From the NCBI RefSeq assembly GCF_902170565.1, contig NZ_CABHXX010000136.1, forward strand, positions 1-64,000: a DNA stretch of 64,000 nt, read 5' to 3'. The DNA comes from Yersinia thracica (lineage in GTDB: Bacteria > Pseudomonadota > Gammaproteobacteria > Enterobacterales > Enterobacteriaceae). The number at the start of each line of letters is the position of its first letter. Position 1 is the first letter of the stretch. This document shows positions 19,036-30,453 of the stretch, piece by piece. Both the position numbers and the translations under genes were made by a program. Under the pieces are notes generated by a model. The model did no database searches, had not been told where the DNA came from, and saw only the letters and a program-made list of their open reading frames with translations.

Positions 19036-19069
19036 AGTAAAATCCTTTTATTTGATGAGTACAGCAGTA

Positions 19070-19112
19070 TTGATCAATTGATAAAATTGATCAATTTTTT
19101 ATTATCGATCAA
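19070..19112. promoter_or_regulatory. Array of three TTGATCAA-type palindromes upstream of the EAL gene
   Basis: TTGATCAA occurs at 19070-19077 and 19087-19094, and a one-mismatch copy TCGATCAA at 19105-19112. Start-to-start spacing is 17 and 18 bp. They lie 35-77 bp upstream of the EAL start codon, where a promoter and operator would be expected. The regulator is unknown. Confidence 0.45.
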
Positions 19113-19601
19113 TTAAAACGATGATTAAAATGGGCGCGATAAAATCAAATACAAAATAAACTATTGATAAATAATAAAATATAAGATAGGCATGATGATT
19201 ATCATGTTTATTATCTCATAATCATTTATTTCGTTAGGGAATGGTCGCCTCGAACAACCCGACAGTAACACCCCTGAAACTGAAAAATTAGAGCGAAGCG
19301 ACCGAATATATAGGGTAGCGCGAACACATTCTGATGTGAAATAAACTGAGAAAAGACTATTTTGCGCCTTTTATTATTAATATGAACATCAGAATAATCG
19401 TATTTTGATAATTTAGGATAGGAGCTGTTTTTCTGCGCAAAAAAGTGAAATTTAAAGTGGAAAATGCCTCTCAAAAATATCCAATCAATATCACTATTTT
19501 AGCAAAAACAGGGGATAGATCCGAGTTAGAAACTGTATTGTATCAAACACCATTCGGCGTAAAATAAATATTCAATGGGTTCGCACACTGTGGACTAAAC
19601 A
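19113..19601. other. Intergenic region without a recognised gene
   Basis: The left half is AT-rich and includes the short palindrome ATGATTATCAT near 19193. An 82-codon minus-strand frame (19226-19474) has no family resemblance and no clear ribosome-binding site, so I do not call it. Confidence 0.5.
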
Positions 19602-19629
19602 AAAACAGCCTCATAAAGAGACTGTTTTT
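19602..19629 (-). terminator. Terminator of yciY
   Basis: AAAACAG plus CTC pairs with GAG plus CTGTTTT with one internal mismatch around an ATAAA loop, 18 bp beyond the yciY stop. On the minus strand the stem is followed by TTTTTGTTT. Confidence 0.75.
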
Positions 19630-19646
19630 ATTACCACCACAGCGAA

Positions 19647-19823
19647 TTACCATTCATAAGCCACAGTGAACAATAGCGCTCTACGATGTTGATGCTCGTG
19701 AAGCTGCCGAACACTATAGATATGGCGATAGCGCCGTGATTGACCTTCAAGCCAGCGATTTCTTCTGCGCTGATGTTGTCGCAACATCCGCCAACGGCCT
19801 ACCTCATTTTTACTCCGCCTCAT
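19647..19823 (-). CDS. yciY: YciY, small basic protein
   Basis: This 58-residue protein matches E. coli YciY in its N-terminal two thirds: MRRSKNEVGRWRMLRQHQR then RWLEGQSRR. It is strongly basic, with many Arg residues, and has no membrane segment. The gene is divergent from clsA, the same neighbour as in E. coli. An upstream in-frame ATG (11 codons earlier) exists, but the chosen start aligns with E. coli. Function is unknown. Confidence 0.85.
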   Translation of the reverse strand: MRRSKNEVGRWRMLRQHQRRRNRWLEGQSRRYRHIYSVRQLHEHQHRRALLFTVAYEW

Positions 19824-20113
19824 GAGCCACTCTTTCCAAGCTGAGAACCGGGCCATTATAAACTTTTCATCTCTTGAGCCAAGTCACACCGAGGAAAAAA
19901 CGCATGTTTAGCGCTAAATCATCTAATCTTTAGTGTGGTAGAGCAAAATTAGTGTGATAAAACAAAAGTCGCTGACTCTATATCTCTATTCGTTCTTGCA
20001 AGTCCTTTAGCTTAAAAGACTTTATCCATTAATATATCCGATTAAAGGTTTCGCCTTCGCCATACTGTGCGTACACTCTTTAGTGACCGTTTGTGAACAG
20101 GATTTCCGCCCTT

Positions 20114-21574
20114 ATGACAACATTTTATACCGTAATCAGTTGGCTCTCAGTTTTTGGCTATTGGTTGCTTATTGCCGGGGTTACATTGCGTATTCTCATG
20201 AAACGCAGAGCTGTTCCTTCGGCCATGGCATGGTTGCTTGTTATTTATATTCTGCCTTTGGTGGGCATAATCGCGTACCTCTCATTTGGTGAGCTTCATC
20301 TGGGTAAGCGGCGCGCTGAGCGAGCAAAAGCCATGTGGCCGTCCACCGCCCGCTGGCTCAGTGAACTGAAAGATTGCCAACATATTTTTGCCAGCTCCAA
20401 TAGCGAAGTGGCGACCCCATTGTTCCAATTATGCGAACGTCGCCAGGGCATCAGCGGCGTTAAAGGCAATCAATTACAGTTATTAACCACCACCGATGAC
20501 ACATTAAAAGCATTGGTGCGCGATATTGAATTAGCTCGCCATAATATAGAAATGGTTTTTTATATCTGGCAGCCGGGCGGCTTAGTTGATCAAGTTGCGG
20601 AATCTCTGATGGCGGCGGCGCGGCGCGGTGTCCATTGCCGACTGATGCTGGATTCAGCCGGTAGCCAGCAATTCTTCCGCACCCCCTATCCGGCCATGAT
20701 GCGCAATGCTGGCATTGAGGTGGTCGAAGCTCTCAAAGTGAATGTCTTCCGGGTATTTTTGCGCCGAATGGATTTGCGCCAACACCGTAAAGTCGTATTG
20801 ATTGATAACTATGTTGCTTACACTGGCAGCATGAATATGGTTGACCCACGTTTCTTCAAGCAAGATGCGGGTGTCGGCCAGTGGATTGATATGATGGCGC
20901 GAATGGAAGGCCCAGTGGCGACAACCATTGGTATCGTCTATGCCTGCGACTGGGAGATTGAGACCGGTAAACGTATTCTGCCGCCGCCGCCCGATAACCA
21001 TATTATGCCGTTCGAAGAAGAGAGCGGCCATACTATTCAGGTTATTGCTTCTGGCCCTGGCTTCCCTGAGGAAATGATCCATCAGGCATTGTTGACCGCC
21101 GTGTATGCGGCTCGTAAACAGTTGGTCATGACCACACCTTATCTGGTGCCCAGTGATGATTTGCTGCACGCCATCTGTACTGCGGCACAGCGCGGTGTCG
21201 ATGTCTGCATTATCGTTCCGCGCGATAACGACTCAATGATGGTTCGCTGGGCCAGCCGCGCTTTCTTCTCAGAATTACTTGAAGCCGGGGTTAAGATTTA
21301 TCAATTTGAGGGCGGCTTACTGCACAGTAAGAGTGTCCTGGTCGATGGTCAGTTAAGTTTAGTGGGAACCGTGAACCTGGATATGCGCAGCTTATGGCTG
21401 AATTTTGAAATCACACTGGTCATTGACGATGATGGTTTTGGTGCAGATTTAGCCCAAGTTCAAGATGATTATATTGCTCGCTCAGTATTATTGGACGGCG
21501 AACAGTGGAATAAGCGCCCGCTTTGGCATCGCGTAACTGAAAGATTATTCTACTTTTTCAGCCCATTCCTGTAA
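20114..21574 (+). CDS. clsA: Cardiolipin synthase A
   Basis: ClsA condenses two phosphatidylglycerol molecules to cardiolipin and glycerol in the inner membrane. The 486 residues have the same length as the E. coli enzyme. Two N-terminal membrane helices (residues about 3-25 and 35-58) precede two phospholipase-D HKD motifs, HRKVVLID near residue 224 and HSKSVLVD near 404. The [10 protein letters not shown] start aligns with E. coli and has AGGAT upstream. A GTG seven codons earlier is in frame. Confidence 0.96.
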   Translation: MTTFYTVISWLSVFGYWLLIAGVTLRILMKRRAVPSAMAWLLVIYILPLVGIIAYLSFGELHLGKRRAERAKAMWPSTARWLSELKDCQHIFASSNSEVATPLFQLCERRQGISGVKGNQLQLLTTTDDTLKALVRDIELARHNIEMVFYIWQPGGLVDQVAESLMAAARRGVHCRLMLDSAGSQQFFRTPYPAMMRNAGIEVVEALKVNVFRVFLRRMDLRQHRKVVLIDNYVAYTGSMNMVDPRFFKQDAGVGQWIDMMARMEGPVATTIGIVYACDWEIETGKRILPPPPDNHIMPFEEESGHTIQVIASGPGFPEEMIHQALLTAVYAARKQLVMTTPYLVPSDDLLHAICTAAQRGVDVCIIVPRDNDSMMVRWASRAFFSELLEAGVKIYQFEGGLLHSKSVLVDGQLSLVGTVNLDMRSLWLNFEITLVIDDDGFGADLAQVQDDYIARSVLLDGEQWNKRPLWHRVTERLFYFFSPFL

Positions 21575-21690
21575 TCAATCGGAAACTGAAAATCATCCAA
21601 TTGTAGATTCTCTGAGTTATTCACTTTTAATAGCATATTAATTGTAAAAGCCGCATAGAGAATGTTTTAATAAGCACAGTCTGTAAATGA

Positions 21691-22171
<481 letters not shown>

Positions 22172-22234
22172 CAAGCGCCCCATCTACTGCTTAGGCAGCG
22201 GCTTTACCAAACTGATGATTGTCGCTGCTCAATA

Positions 22235-22269
22235 AAAAATCCCCGCTGATTTATTTGGCGGGGATTTTT
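22235..22269. terminator. Bidirectional terminator between yciU and oppF
   Basis: AAAATCCCCGC pairs with GCGGGGATTTT around an 11-nt loop, with T-runs leaving on both strands. It separates convergent yciU and oppF. Confidence 0.9.
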
Positions 22270-22301
22270 GCTATTCGGCTGTCAATATCTGAACAATAGC
22301 G

Positions 22302-23303
22302 CTATAACGGGTCCACTTTCAAACAAGAGACCGCATGACGGAAACTTCCTTCTAATAGTGGGCGGGTTTTTGCACATTCCGGCCCGGCGATGGGGCAGCG
22401 AGTGCGAAATACACACCCTGATGGCGGGTTAATCGGTGACGGTAATTCCCCTTCGAGCAATTGAATCACTTTCGCCCTTTCTTTATCCGGATCGGGGATA
22501 GGCACCGCCGACATCAATGCTTTGGTGTAAGGGTGCTGAGGGTTATGGTAAACCTCATCATAAGTCCCCAGTTCCACCGCATGGCCCAGATACATCACCA
22601 ATACTCGGTCAGAAATATGTTTTACCACCGCCAGATCATGCGCGATGAAAATCAGTGACAGCCCCATTTCACGTTGTAATTGCTGCAACAGATTCACCAC
22701 TTGCGCCTGGATTGACACATCCAGCGCCGATACTGGCTCATCACAAATGACCAGCTTCGGCTCAAGGATCAAGGCGCGGGCAATCCCAATACGCTGGCAC
22801 TGGCCCCCCGAGAATTCATGAGGATAGCGGTTGATTAAGTTAGGCAGCAAACCCACCTTTAACATCATGGCCTTAACTTTATCTTTGATTTCCTGACGTG
22901 GCATTTTGGGATGATAAGTCCGCAATGGCTCGGCAATGATTTCACCAATAGTCATGCGCGGATTAAGCGACGCCAGCGGATCCTGGAATATCATCTGAAT
23001 ATCACTGCGTGTTGCCCGCCACTCAGCATCACTCATGTTGAGTAAATCTTTACCTAACCAGGTGACACTGCCGCCTGTCGCTTTCACCAAACCAATAATG
23101 GCACGCGCGAAAGTTGATTTGCCGCAGCCAGATTCACCCACTACTCCCAAGGTTTCACCTTCATACAGACGCAAGGTAACACCATCAACCGCCTTAAGTG
23201 TTTTTGACGGCTGCCAAAACCACTGCTTACCATCCTGAATATCAAAGTGAACTTTCAGGTCGACCACTTCCAACAAGACTTTTTGCTCTGTCATGGCATT
23301 CAT
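22302..23303 (-). CDS. oppF: Oligopeptide ABC transporter ATP-binding protein OppF
   Basis: OppF is one of two ATPases of the oligopeptide importer OppABCDF in the inner membrane. The 333-residue protein has Walker [10 protein letters not shown] at residues 56-64, the Q-loop [14 protein letters not shown] signature LSGGQ-like [15 protein letters not shown], Walker [13 protein letters not shown], and H-loop [10 protein letters not shown]-terminal cysteine cluster ([14 protein letters not shown]) typical of the peptide subfamily binds iron-sulfur or zinc in relatives. Its ATG overlaps the oppD stop by 4 bases. Confidence 0.97.
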   Translation of the reverse strand: MNAMTEQKVLLEVVDLKVHFDIQDGKQWFWQPSKTLKAVDGVTLRLYEGETLGVVGESGCGKSTFARAIIGLVKATGGSVTWLGKDLLNMSDAEWRATRSDIQMIFQDPLASLNPRMTIGEIIAEPLRTYHPKMPRQEIKDKVKAMMLKVGLLPNLINRYPHEFSGGQCQRIGIARALILEPKLVICDEPVSALDVSIQAQVVNLLQQLQREMGLSLIFIAHDLAVVKHISDRVLVMYLGHAVELGTYDEVYHNPQHPYTKALMSAVPIPDPDKERAKVIQLLEGELPSPINPPSGCVFRTRCPIAGPECAKTRPLLEGSFRHAVSCLKVDPL

Positions 23304-24301
23304 ACCAATTCCCCTACTGGCTTATAGCAGGCACGTAAACGGCCATCACCAAAGTGCTCTAATGCCGGAGCTGTCCCGCAGCGATCCATGGCATATTGGC
23401 AACGAGGCTGGAACGGGCACCCTTTCGGCAAGCGCAATAAATTAGGTGGATTACCCGGAATAGTCATGAGAGATTCGCCTTCAGCATCAAGACGAGGGAC
23501 TGCATTTAGTAAGCCAATAGAATAAGGGTGGCTGGGGTGATAAAACACATCACGGGCCTGACCATACTCCATAGTTCGGCCCGCATACATCACCAGAACT
23601 TTATTACAAATACCGGCAACCACCCCCAGGTCATGGGTAATCATGATGATGGCGGTATTAAACTCATTTTTAAGTTCATTCAGCAAAGTCATGATTTGCG
23701 CCTGAACTGTGACATCCAGTGCAGTTGTCGGCTCATCAGCAATCAACAGTTTAGGGCGACACAGCAACGCCATGGCTATCATCACCCGCTGGCGCATACC
23801 GCCAGAAAATTCATGAGGATACATCCGCATGCGCTTGCGCGCTTCTGGCATTTTTACCGCGTCAAGCATGCGGATTGACTCTTCAAACGCCTCGCTCTTA
23901 CTCATTTTTTTATGCAATTGCAGCACTTCCATTAGCTGCTCACCCACACGCATATAAGGGTTAAGAGAGGTCATTGGGTCTTGGAAGATCATCGAGATTT
24001 CTTCGGCCCGTAAGCGGTTCAATTGTTTCTCGGGTAAATTGAGAATTTCACGTCCATGAAACTTCGCCGAACCGCCTATGCGGCCATTACTGGCCAGCAA
24101 CCCCATCAAAGCAAATGCCGTTTGCGATTTACCGGAACCTGATTCACCCACAATACCGAGAGTTTCACCGGCGCGCAGGTCAAAATTAAGGGCATTAACA
24201 GCGGTAACATCGCCGTCTGGTGTACCGAATGTGACGGTCAAGTCTTTGACATCCAACAGGACATCTTGCTGAACAGCAGACTGATTATCAATAGTTGTCA
24301 T
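23300..24301 (-). CDS. oppD: Oligopeptide ABC transporter ATP-binding protein OppD
   Basis: This is the second ATPase of the Opp importer, with 333 residues. Walker [10 protein letters not shown] is at 52-60, the signature is [15 protein letters not shown], Walker B is [12 protein letters not shown], and the H-loop is ITHDLGVV. The C-terminal [14 protein letters not shown] cluster is present. It pairs with OppF to form the heterodimeric motor. The gene lies 11 bp after oppC and overlaps oppF, so translation is probably coupled. Confidence 0.97.
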   Translation of the reverse strand: MTTIDNQSAVQQDVLLDVKDLTVTFGTPDGDVTAVNALNFDLRAGETLGIVGESGSGKSQTAFALMGLLASNGRIGGSAKFHGREILNLPEKQLNRLRAEEISMIFQDPMTSLNPYMRVGEQLMEVLQLHKKMSKSEAFEESIRMLDAVKMPEARKRMRMYPHEFSGGMRQRVMIAMALLCRPKLLIADEPTTALDVTVQAQIMTLLNELKNEFNTAIIMITHDLGVVAGICNKVLVMYAGRTMEYGQARDVFYHPSHPYSIGLLNAVPRLDAEGESLMTIPGNPPNLLRLPKGCPFQPRCQYAMDRCGTAPALEHFGDGRLRACYKPVGELV

Positions 24302-24312
24302 CGTGCTACTCC

Positions 24313-25218
24313 TCAGCGATCTTTCGGGTCGAGGGCATCACGCAAGCCATCGCCGATAAAGTTGAAACAAAACAGTGTCACCACCAGGAAACCGGCAGGA
24401 AACATCAATAACCACGGGGATACTTCCATTGAGTTGGCACCATCACTGAGTAATGCGCCCCAGCTGCTCAATGGCTCTTGTGTCCCTAACCCTAAGAAAC
24501 TCAGGAATGATTCAAACAAAATCATGCTGGGAACCAGTAAAGAGGCGTATACCACCACCACACCCAATACGTTCGGCACAATATGACGCAACACAATATT
24601 GCGAGTGGAAACTCCGCCCACCAATGCCGCTTCGATGAATTCTTTGCGTTTCAGACTTAACGTTTGCCCGCGCACGATACGCGCCATATCCAGCCAGGAC
24701 ACCATTCCGATCGCCACAAATATCAACAGAATATTCTGACCAAAGAAAGTCACCAACAGAATGACGAAGAACATAAAGGGAAATGAGTTAAGAATTTCCA
24801 ACACACGCATCATCAGTGAGTCAATTTTCCCGCCGAGATAGCCTGATAATGACCCATATAATGTGCCAACCACCACTGCCACCAAGGCCGCAGCAACCCC
24901 CACCATCAATGAGATGCGCCCACCAATAGCCACTCGCACCAATAAATCACGGCCAGATGAATCAGTACCAAAGTAGTGTCCGGATTCAATATCAGGTGCC
25001 GCTGACATCATGCCCCAGTCAGTATCTGCATAGGAAAACTGAGCTAACATCGGGGCCAGAATAACAAATAAGGTAATTAACATGAGGATCACCAAACTGG
25101 TGATCGCCGCGCGGTTATGAATAAAACGGCGGCGGGCATCCTGCCAAAGGCTGCGCCCTTCAACTTCCAGTTTTTCACTGAAAACTTCCAGAGCTTCGCT
25201 ATTTTTCTTGCTCAACAT
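24313..25218 (-). CDS. oppC: Oligopeptide ABC transporter permease OppC
   Basis: This 301-residue inner membrane permease has one N-terminal span ([19 protein letters not shown]) and the periplasmic segment [20 protein letters not shown] typical of DppC/OppC proteins. Five further spans carry the EAA loop ([21 protein letters not shown]). It forms the translocation pore with OppB. It lies 18 bp downstream of oppB in the operon. Confidence 0.97.
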   Translation of the reverse strand: MLSKKNSEALEVFSEKLEVEGRSLWQDARRRFIHNRAAITSLVILMLITLFVILAPMLAQFSYADTDWGMMSAAPDIESGHYFGTDSSGRDLLVRVAIGGRISLMVGVAAALVAVVVGTLYGSLSGYLGGKIDSLMMRVLEILNSFPFMFFVILLVTFFGQNILLIFVAIGMVSWLDMARIVRGQTLSLKRKEFIEAALVGGVSTRNIVLRHIVPNVLGVVVVYASLLVPSMILFESFLSFLGLGTQEPLSSWGALLSDGANSMEVSPWLLMFPAGFLVVTLFCFNFIGDGLRDALDPKDR

Positions 25219-25236
25219 AATTGGCGTGCTCCAGTG

Positions 25237-26157
25237 TTAATAACGGATTTTCGGATCGATAACGGCATATAGCACGTCGACAATCGCATTGAATAAAATG
25301 GTTAATGCGCCTACCAAAATGGTCAAACTCAGGACCAGAGAGTAATCGCGGTTTAACGCTCCGTTGACGAACAACTGACCAATACCTGGCAATCCAAAAA
25401 TGGTTTCAATCACCATTGAACCGGTGATAATGCCAACAAATGCTGGCCCCATATAGGAGAGAACCGGTAGCAATGCCGGTTTTAATGCGTGGCGTAATAC
25501 AATCGTTCGCAGTGGCAAACCTTTGGCTCGCGCAGTGCGAATAAAGTTGGAATGCAGAACCTCAATCATTGAGCCGCGAGTAATACGCGCAATACTGGCG
25601 ATATAGGCTAAGGATAGCGCCACCATCGGCAAAATAATAAATTGTGGTGCCCCGCCATTCCAACCACCGCCAGGTAGCCATTTAAATATAATGGCAAACA
25701 CCAGCACTAATAAAGGGGCCACAACAAAGCTCGGGATAACTACCCCGGTCATAGCAAATCCCATGACCATATAGTCCCACTTAGTATTTTGATTCAGCGC
25801 AGCAATAACACCGGCACTCACACCTAATACTACAGCGAGTAAAAATGCAGCCAGCCCAAGTTTAGCTGAAACAGGAAATGAGGCTGCAACCAGTTCATTG
25901 ACGGTGTAATCTTTGTATTTGAATGAAGGCCCAAGATCACCATGCGCCAATTGCCCCAAATAATTGAAATACTGTTTATAAACTGGGTCGTTGAGGTGAT
26001 ATTTCGCCTCAATATTCGCCATCACTTCAGGGGGAAGATTACGTTCGCCGGTGAATGGACTGCCCGGAGCAAGACGCATCATAAAGAATGAGATGGTGAT
26101 CAAAATGAAAAGTGTCGGAATTGCTTCCAGACAGCGGCGTAGAATAAATTTTAACAT
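25237..26157 (-). CDS. oppB: Oligopeptide ABC transporter permease OppB
   Basis: This 306-residue permease is nearly identical to E. coli OppB, starting MLKFILRRCLEAIPTLFILI. Six membrane spans are visible. The EAA loop is FIRTARAKGLPLRTIVLRHA, and the C-terminus is YAVIDPKIRY. The start was set at MLKF to match E. coli. An in-frame codon 12 positions upstream would add a polar extension and is not supported. Confidence 0.97.
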   Translation of the reverse strand: MLKFILRRCLEAIPTLFILITISFFMMRLAPGSPFTGERNLPPEVMANIEAKYHLNDPVYKQYFNYLGQLAHGDLGPSFKYKDYTVNELVAASFPVSAKLGLAAFLLAVVLGVSAGVIAALNQNTKWDYMVMGFAMTGVVIPSFVVAPLLVLVFAIIFKWLPGGGWNGGAPQFIILPMVALSLAYIASIARITRGSMIEVLHSNFIRTARAKGLPLRTIVLRHALKPALLPVLSYMGPAFVGIITGSMVIETIFGLPGIGQLFVNGALNRDYSLVLSLTILVGALTILFNAIVDVLYAVIDPKIRY

Positions 26158-26232
26158 TGCCTGTACCTTTAGCCTTTTTGAATTATCAAGCAATAAGGGC
26201 AGCTCACAAATTTAGCGGCTGCCCTTAAGATA

Positions 26233-27870
26233 TTAGTGCTTGATAATATAAAGATCTTTAACGTGCATGTTATCCAGTGGGTCTTTACCGGTATAACCAC
26301 CGACATAAGGTTTCACTAAACGGGCATTCACGTAATAGAACAAGGGTACGATAGCAGAGTCTTTATCCAGCAAGACTTCAGCTTGTTGGTACAAGCCAGC
26401 GCGCTCTTTCTCCGTTTTAACTTTCAGCGTATCTTTTATCAGCTTGTCAAACGCCGGGCTTTTATAATGCACGGTGTTGTTGCTGCTGTCAGATAGCATC
26501 ATATTCAGGAAAGAAGAAGGTTCGTTATAGTCAGCACACCAACCGGCACGCGCCACATCGAAAGCCCCTTGGTGACGGCTATCCAGGAAGGTTTTCCACT
26601 CTTGGTTTTCCAACTTAACATCAACACCCAGGTTTTTCTTCCAGATAGAGGCGGCGGCAATAGCCAGCTTCTTGTGTAAGTCTGATGTGTTGTATAACAG
26701 GTTGAATGTCAGCGGTTTATCTTTAGTGTAGCCAGCTTCCGCCAGTAACTTTTTAGCCACTTCATTTCGTTTTTCTTGTGTCCAACTGAACCATTCTGGC
26801 GGGGTCAACTCGGCACCACTGGTGTATGGCGGAGTGAAACCATAAGCCGGTAAATCGCCTTGGTTTTTCACTTTGTTCACGATGATATCGCGATCCATAC
26901 CCAGTTTCAGGGCTTCACGAACACGAGCATCAGTGAATGGCGCTTTTTGGTTGTTGATTTCGTAGTAATAGGTGCACAGATACGGGTCAACATGAACTTC
27001 TGCTGGGATCTCTTTTTTCAGCTTCTGGAATAATTCAATCGGCATGTTGTTATAGGTCATGTCGATTTCACCACTGCGATAGCGGTTAACATCAGTCACT
27101 TCGGAAGAGATTGGCAGGTAAGTCACCTGATTAATGACGGTCTTGGCATTATCCCAATAAGTTGGGCTGCGCTCTAACACGATACGTTCGTTAACGACCC
27201 AATCTTTCAACTTATAGGCACCGTTACCGACAAAGTTCTGCGGTTGAGTCCACTTCTCACCAAACTTCTCTATCGCGGTTTTATTCACCGGGGACATAGA
27301 AGGATGCGCTAATAATTTATCCAAATAAGGCACCGGCTCACTCAACGTGACTTCCAGAGTATGGTCATCCAGAGCTTTCACGCCCAAGGTATCGGGTGCT
27401 TGTTTACCGGTGATAATATTGTCGATATTAGCAATATGGGCATATTGCACATAGCTTGCGTAAGGAGAAACTGTTTTAGGATCCGCCAAACGTTGCCAGC
27501 TATAAACAAAATCTTGTGCCGTTACAGGGTCACCATTTGACCATTTAGCATCTTTACGCAGATGGAAAGTCCACACTTTAAAATCTTTATTGTCCCAACT
27601 TTCTGCCACACCGGGTAGAATTTTGCCGTTAGGATCGTTAATAACCAATCCTTCTAACAGGTCACGTGAGATATTGGATTCAGGGACACCCTCAATTTTA
27701 TGTGGGTCTAATGACTGAGGTTCGGAACCATTATTCCGTACTAAAACTTGTTTTTCAGCCAGTTGTACGCCTGCCGGCACATTGGCTGCAAAAGTATTGC
27801 CTACAGCCATCATACCTAAGGCAGCCACAATGCCTGCGGCCAGGAGACTTTTTTTTGTGATGTTTGTCAT
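26233..27870 (-). CDS. oppA: Periplasmic oligopeptide-binding protein OppA (proximal copy)
   Basis: OppA captures di- to penta-peptides in the periplasm and delivers them to OppBC. The 545-residue protein has the signal peptide MTNITKKSLLAAGIVAALGM, cleaved near TFA-ANVPAGVQ, and the SBP_bac_5 fold. Landmarks are EPQSLDPHKIEGVPESN, DFVYSWQRLADPKT, FVGNGAYKLKDWVVNERIV and WCADYNEPSSF. CTGGAGTGG precedes the ATG. oppB lies 75 bp downstream. A second, very similar oppA lies immediately upstream. Confidence 0.96.
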   Translation of the reverse strand: MTNITKKSLLAAGIVAALGMMAVGNTFAANVPAGVQLAEKQVLVRNNGSEPQSLDPHKIEGVPESNISRDLLEGLVINDPNGKILPGVAESWDNKDFKVWTFHLRKDAKWSNGDPVTAQDFVYSWQRLADPKTVSPYASYVQYAHIANIDNIITGKQAPDTLGVKALDDHTLEVTLSEPVPYLDKLLAHPSMSPVNKTAIEKFGEKWTQPQNFVGNGAYKLKDWVVNERIVLERSPTYWDNAKTVINQVTYLPISSEVTDVNRYRSGEIDMTYNNMPIELFQKLKKEIPAEVHVDPYLCTYYYEINNQKAPFTDARVREALKLGMDRDIIVNKVKNQGDLPAYGFTPPYTSGAELTPPEWFSWTQEKRNEVAKKLLAEAGYTKDKPLTFNLLYNTSDLHKKLAIAAASIWKKNLGVDVKLENQEWKTFLDSRHQGAFDVARAGWCADYNEPSSFLNMMLSDSSNNTVHYKSPAFDKLIKDTLKVKTEKERAGLYQQAEVLLDKDSAIVPLFYYVNARLVKPYVGGYTGKDPLDNMHVKDLYIIKH

Positions 27871-28097
27871 GCTTATATCCACTCCAGTTTTTATTATTGC
27901 ATCGCCCAATAATCAGGCGAGCCTCACCTTTAAAAGGTATGTGTAAATTACATCGCGCGGGGAACGAATCCGGCCCTGTAATACCCTATATGTATTAACA
28001 TCAGACGAAAATTCGTACTGTGTTATACATTCCTAATACCCTATTTGTTTTCTTCAATACTTTATGGCTCGACTTTCTACGGCTAATCGCTTTTTCA

Positions 28098-29735
28098 CTA
28101 CTCTAACTGACGAATATAAAGATTTTTTAAATCTATTAAATCTTGTGGATCCTTACCCGTAAACCCACCCACGGTTGGCCGAATTAGGCGCACACTGACG
28201 CGATAGTATACTGGCACCATGGCAGAGTCTTTATCCAATAAGTTTTCAGCCTGTTGATATAACGCTGCGCGCGCTTTGGCATCCGGTGCCGCTAATGTTT
28301 TGGCTAATAACGCATCAAACTCAGGATTCTTATAGAAAAAAGTATTATTGCTGCTGTCCGATAACAACATATTAAGGAATGCCGTCGGCTCATTGTAATC
28401 ACCGCACCAGGTTGCTCTGGCAACATCAAACTGGCCTTGATGACGACTTTCTAAAGAAGTTTTCCACTCTTGATTCTGTAAAGTGACAGTGGCGCCGAGA
28501 TTTTTTTGCCACATTGAGGCGGCAGCAATAGCCTGTTGCTTATTTTGATCTGAGGTGTTGTAGAGTAAATTAAACTTCAATGGATTCTCAGCATTGAAAC
28601 CGGCCTCAGCGAGTAATTTCTTCGCTTCGGCATTCCGTTTTTCCTGAGTCCAACTGGCCCATTCGGGTAAAGCGAAATTACCGCCATCGGTAAATGTTGG
28701 GGTGAAACCATACGCAGGGATCTGCCCTTGCCCCATAATTTTGGTCGCAATAATGTCCCGATCTAGCGTTAATTTAATGGCAGCTCGAACCCTTGCATCA
28801 GTGAATGGGGCTTTTTGATTATTAATTTCGTAATAAAAAGTACAAAGGTATGGGCTGACATGAACCTGCGCTGGCAGGTCTTTTTTCATTTTGGCAAACA
28901 AATTGGGGGGAATGGCGCTGTTGGTCATATCGATTTCACCGCTACGATAGCGATTGATATCACTCACTTCAGATGTAATGGGTAAAAAAGTCGCCTTATT
29001 GATGATGGTGTCTTTATTATTCCAATAAGTCGGGCTGCGTTCGAGCACAATGCGCTCGTTAACCACCCAGTCTTTTAATTTATAGGCACCATTACCGACA
29101 AAATTCTGTGGAAGCGTCCATTTATCGCCATATTTTTCAACGATATCACGCTTAACCGGTTTCATTGAGGTGTGTGACAACATGCTAATAAAATAAGGAA
29201 CAGGCTCGGTTAAAGTGACTTGCAACGTCTTGGCATCTAATGCTTTCACGCCTAATTCATCTGGCTTTTTGGCACCTTTTAGCACCGCGTCAACATTCTC
29301 AATTTGAGCATATTGTAAATAACTGGCGTAAGGAGAACCTATTTTAGGATTAGCCAGCCGCTGCCAGCTATAAACAAAGTCCTGTGCTGTCACCGAGGTG
29401 CCATCACTCCACACTGCGTTATCGCGCAGATGGAAAGTCCAGACTTTATAACCGTCATTATCCCAATGACTTGCGACAGCCGGAATGATTTGGCCGTTAG
29501 CATCATTACTTACCAGCCCTTCTAATAGATTTAGAATAATATTGGTTTCAGGGTTTCCCTCAACCTTGTGCGGGTCCAAAGAGGCAACCTCAGAACCATT
29601 ATTAATAGTAATGCTCTGATCTAACGCTAATTCTACGCCCGGAAGAACGGTTGCAGCCATTGATCCCGCAGAGAATGACAACCCCAAAATAGTGCCAATT
29701 ATTGCCAGTGGTCGCTGTTTAAACTTTATTTGCAT
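28098..29735 (-). CDS. Periplasmic oligopeptide-binding protein OppA, tandem paralogue (distal copy)
   Basis: This second OppA-type binding protein has 545 residues and is collinear with its neighbour. Long blocks are shared: FVGNGAYKLKDWVVNERIVL, DVARA-WC-DYNEP, QKAPFTDARVR, and VGGFTGKDP. The signal peptide begins MQIKFKQRPLAIIGTILGLS and ends near SMA. It differs from copy one at many binding-domain positions, so ligand preference may differ. E. coli MppA is another OppA paralogue that feeds OppBCDF; I cannot tell whether this is its equivalent. The 227-bp gap to oppA could hold a separate promoter. Confidence 0.92.
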   Translation of the reverse strand: MQIKFKQRPLAIIGTILGLSFSAGSMAATVLPGVELALDQSITINNGSEVASLDPHKVEGNPETNIILNLLEGLVSNDANGQIIPAVASHWDNDGYKVWTFHLRDNAVWSDGTSVTAQDFVYSWQRLANPKIGSPYASYLQYAQIENVDAVLKGAKKPDELGVKALDAKTLQVTLTEPVPYFISMLSHTSMKPVKRDIVEKYGDKWTLPQNFVGNGAYKLKDWVVNERIVLERSPTYWNNKDTIINKATFLPITSEVSDINRYRSGEIDMTNSAIPPNLFAKMKKDLPAQVHVSPYLCTFYYEINNQKAPFTDARVRAAIKLTLDRDIIATKIMGQGQIPAYGFTPTFTDGGNFALPEWASWTQEKRNAEAKKLLAEAGFNAENPLKFNLLYNTSDQNKQQAIAAASMWQKNLGATVTLQNQEWKTSLESRHQGQFDVARATWCGDYNEPTAFLNMLLSDSSNNTFFYKNPEFDALLAKTLAAPDAKARAALYQQAENLLDKDSAMVPVYYRVSVRLIRPTVGGFTGKDPQDLIDLKNLYIRQLE

Positions 29736-30393
29736 TTCTAACCGCCCTTTTACGAGATTTGTGATGTTTTTCTCAAGGTTATGCGTCAATCTGCCGCCAA
29801 CAACCACTAGCAATAACTATTCCAAAAATAAAAATTACGGTTCATTTTCATTGAAAAAACAAGAAAACTCTCGTTAGGGAGTTGCCCGAAAGCTAACAGA
29901 ACCCGAAATCTGACGCCAATAATTTTTACAGAAATGTTAAGCAATTCTCTTTTTTACTGAGTCAGCATCCGTAGTAACTCAAGATATCATTATCCAAATA
30001 AACACATAAGTGAATGAATTTATTGGTTATATATAATAACGTTTTTAACTTCTCATTAAGAATTATGTTTAAAAACAGCGATAAGAAACATAAAGTTAAC
30101 ATTTCCACCATTGCTAGAATAAACACCTACTCTCTGCGATGTAATCACTAATAACATCTAGATAAATTCAGCACAAGCCCTACAGAATGATGTGAGCATT
30201 TTAACAACAAATAGCGTATTTAATTTAATCGGAAGGTTATCCAACCCTTTATTAAAGATGAATAAATAAGCCTTAAGCCAAATTATTTGTTCAGAATATC
30301 TATTAGTGCAGCATTTGAGTGCAATAGATTAAAGTTCCTGCATAATTTGCACCAAAATAACGCTTGAGGACTTCAATACCATGCTAATGGCAA
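29736..30393. other. Intergenic region upstream of the opp cluster
   Basis: These 658 bp between ychE and the distal oppA are AT-rich and have no supported gene. They should contain the promoter and leader of the opp transcription unit. I see no clear ERIC or operator here. Confidence 0.5.
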
Positions 30394-30427
30394 GAAAAAG
30401 GCCACCGGTAATAAACCCGTGGCCTCT
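30394..30427 (-). terminator. Terminator after ychE
   Basis: On the minus strand GAGGCCACGGGT can pair with ACCGGTGGCC, with a small internal mismatch, and is followed by TTTTTCTTG. It begins 27 bp beyond the ychE stop. Confidence 0.8.
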
Positions 30428-30453
30428 TAATAATGAGTTGTTTTCTGAGGGGG

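Noticed and set aside
19226..19474. An 82-codon minus-strand frame between the EAL gene and yciY
   Set aside because: No ribosome-binding site and no family likeness. The composition fits chance in AT-rich DNA.
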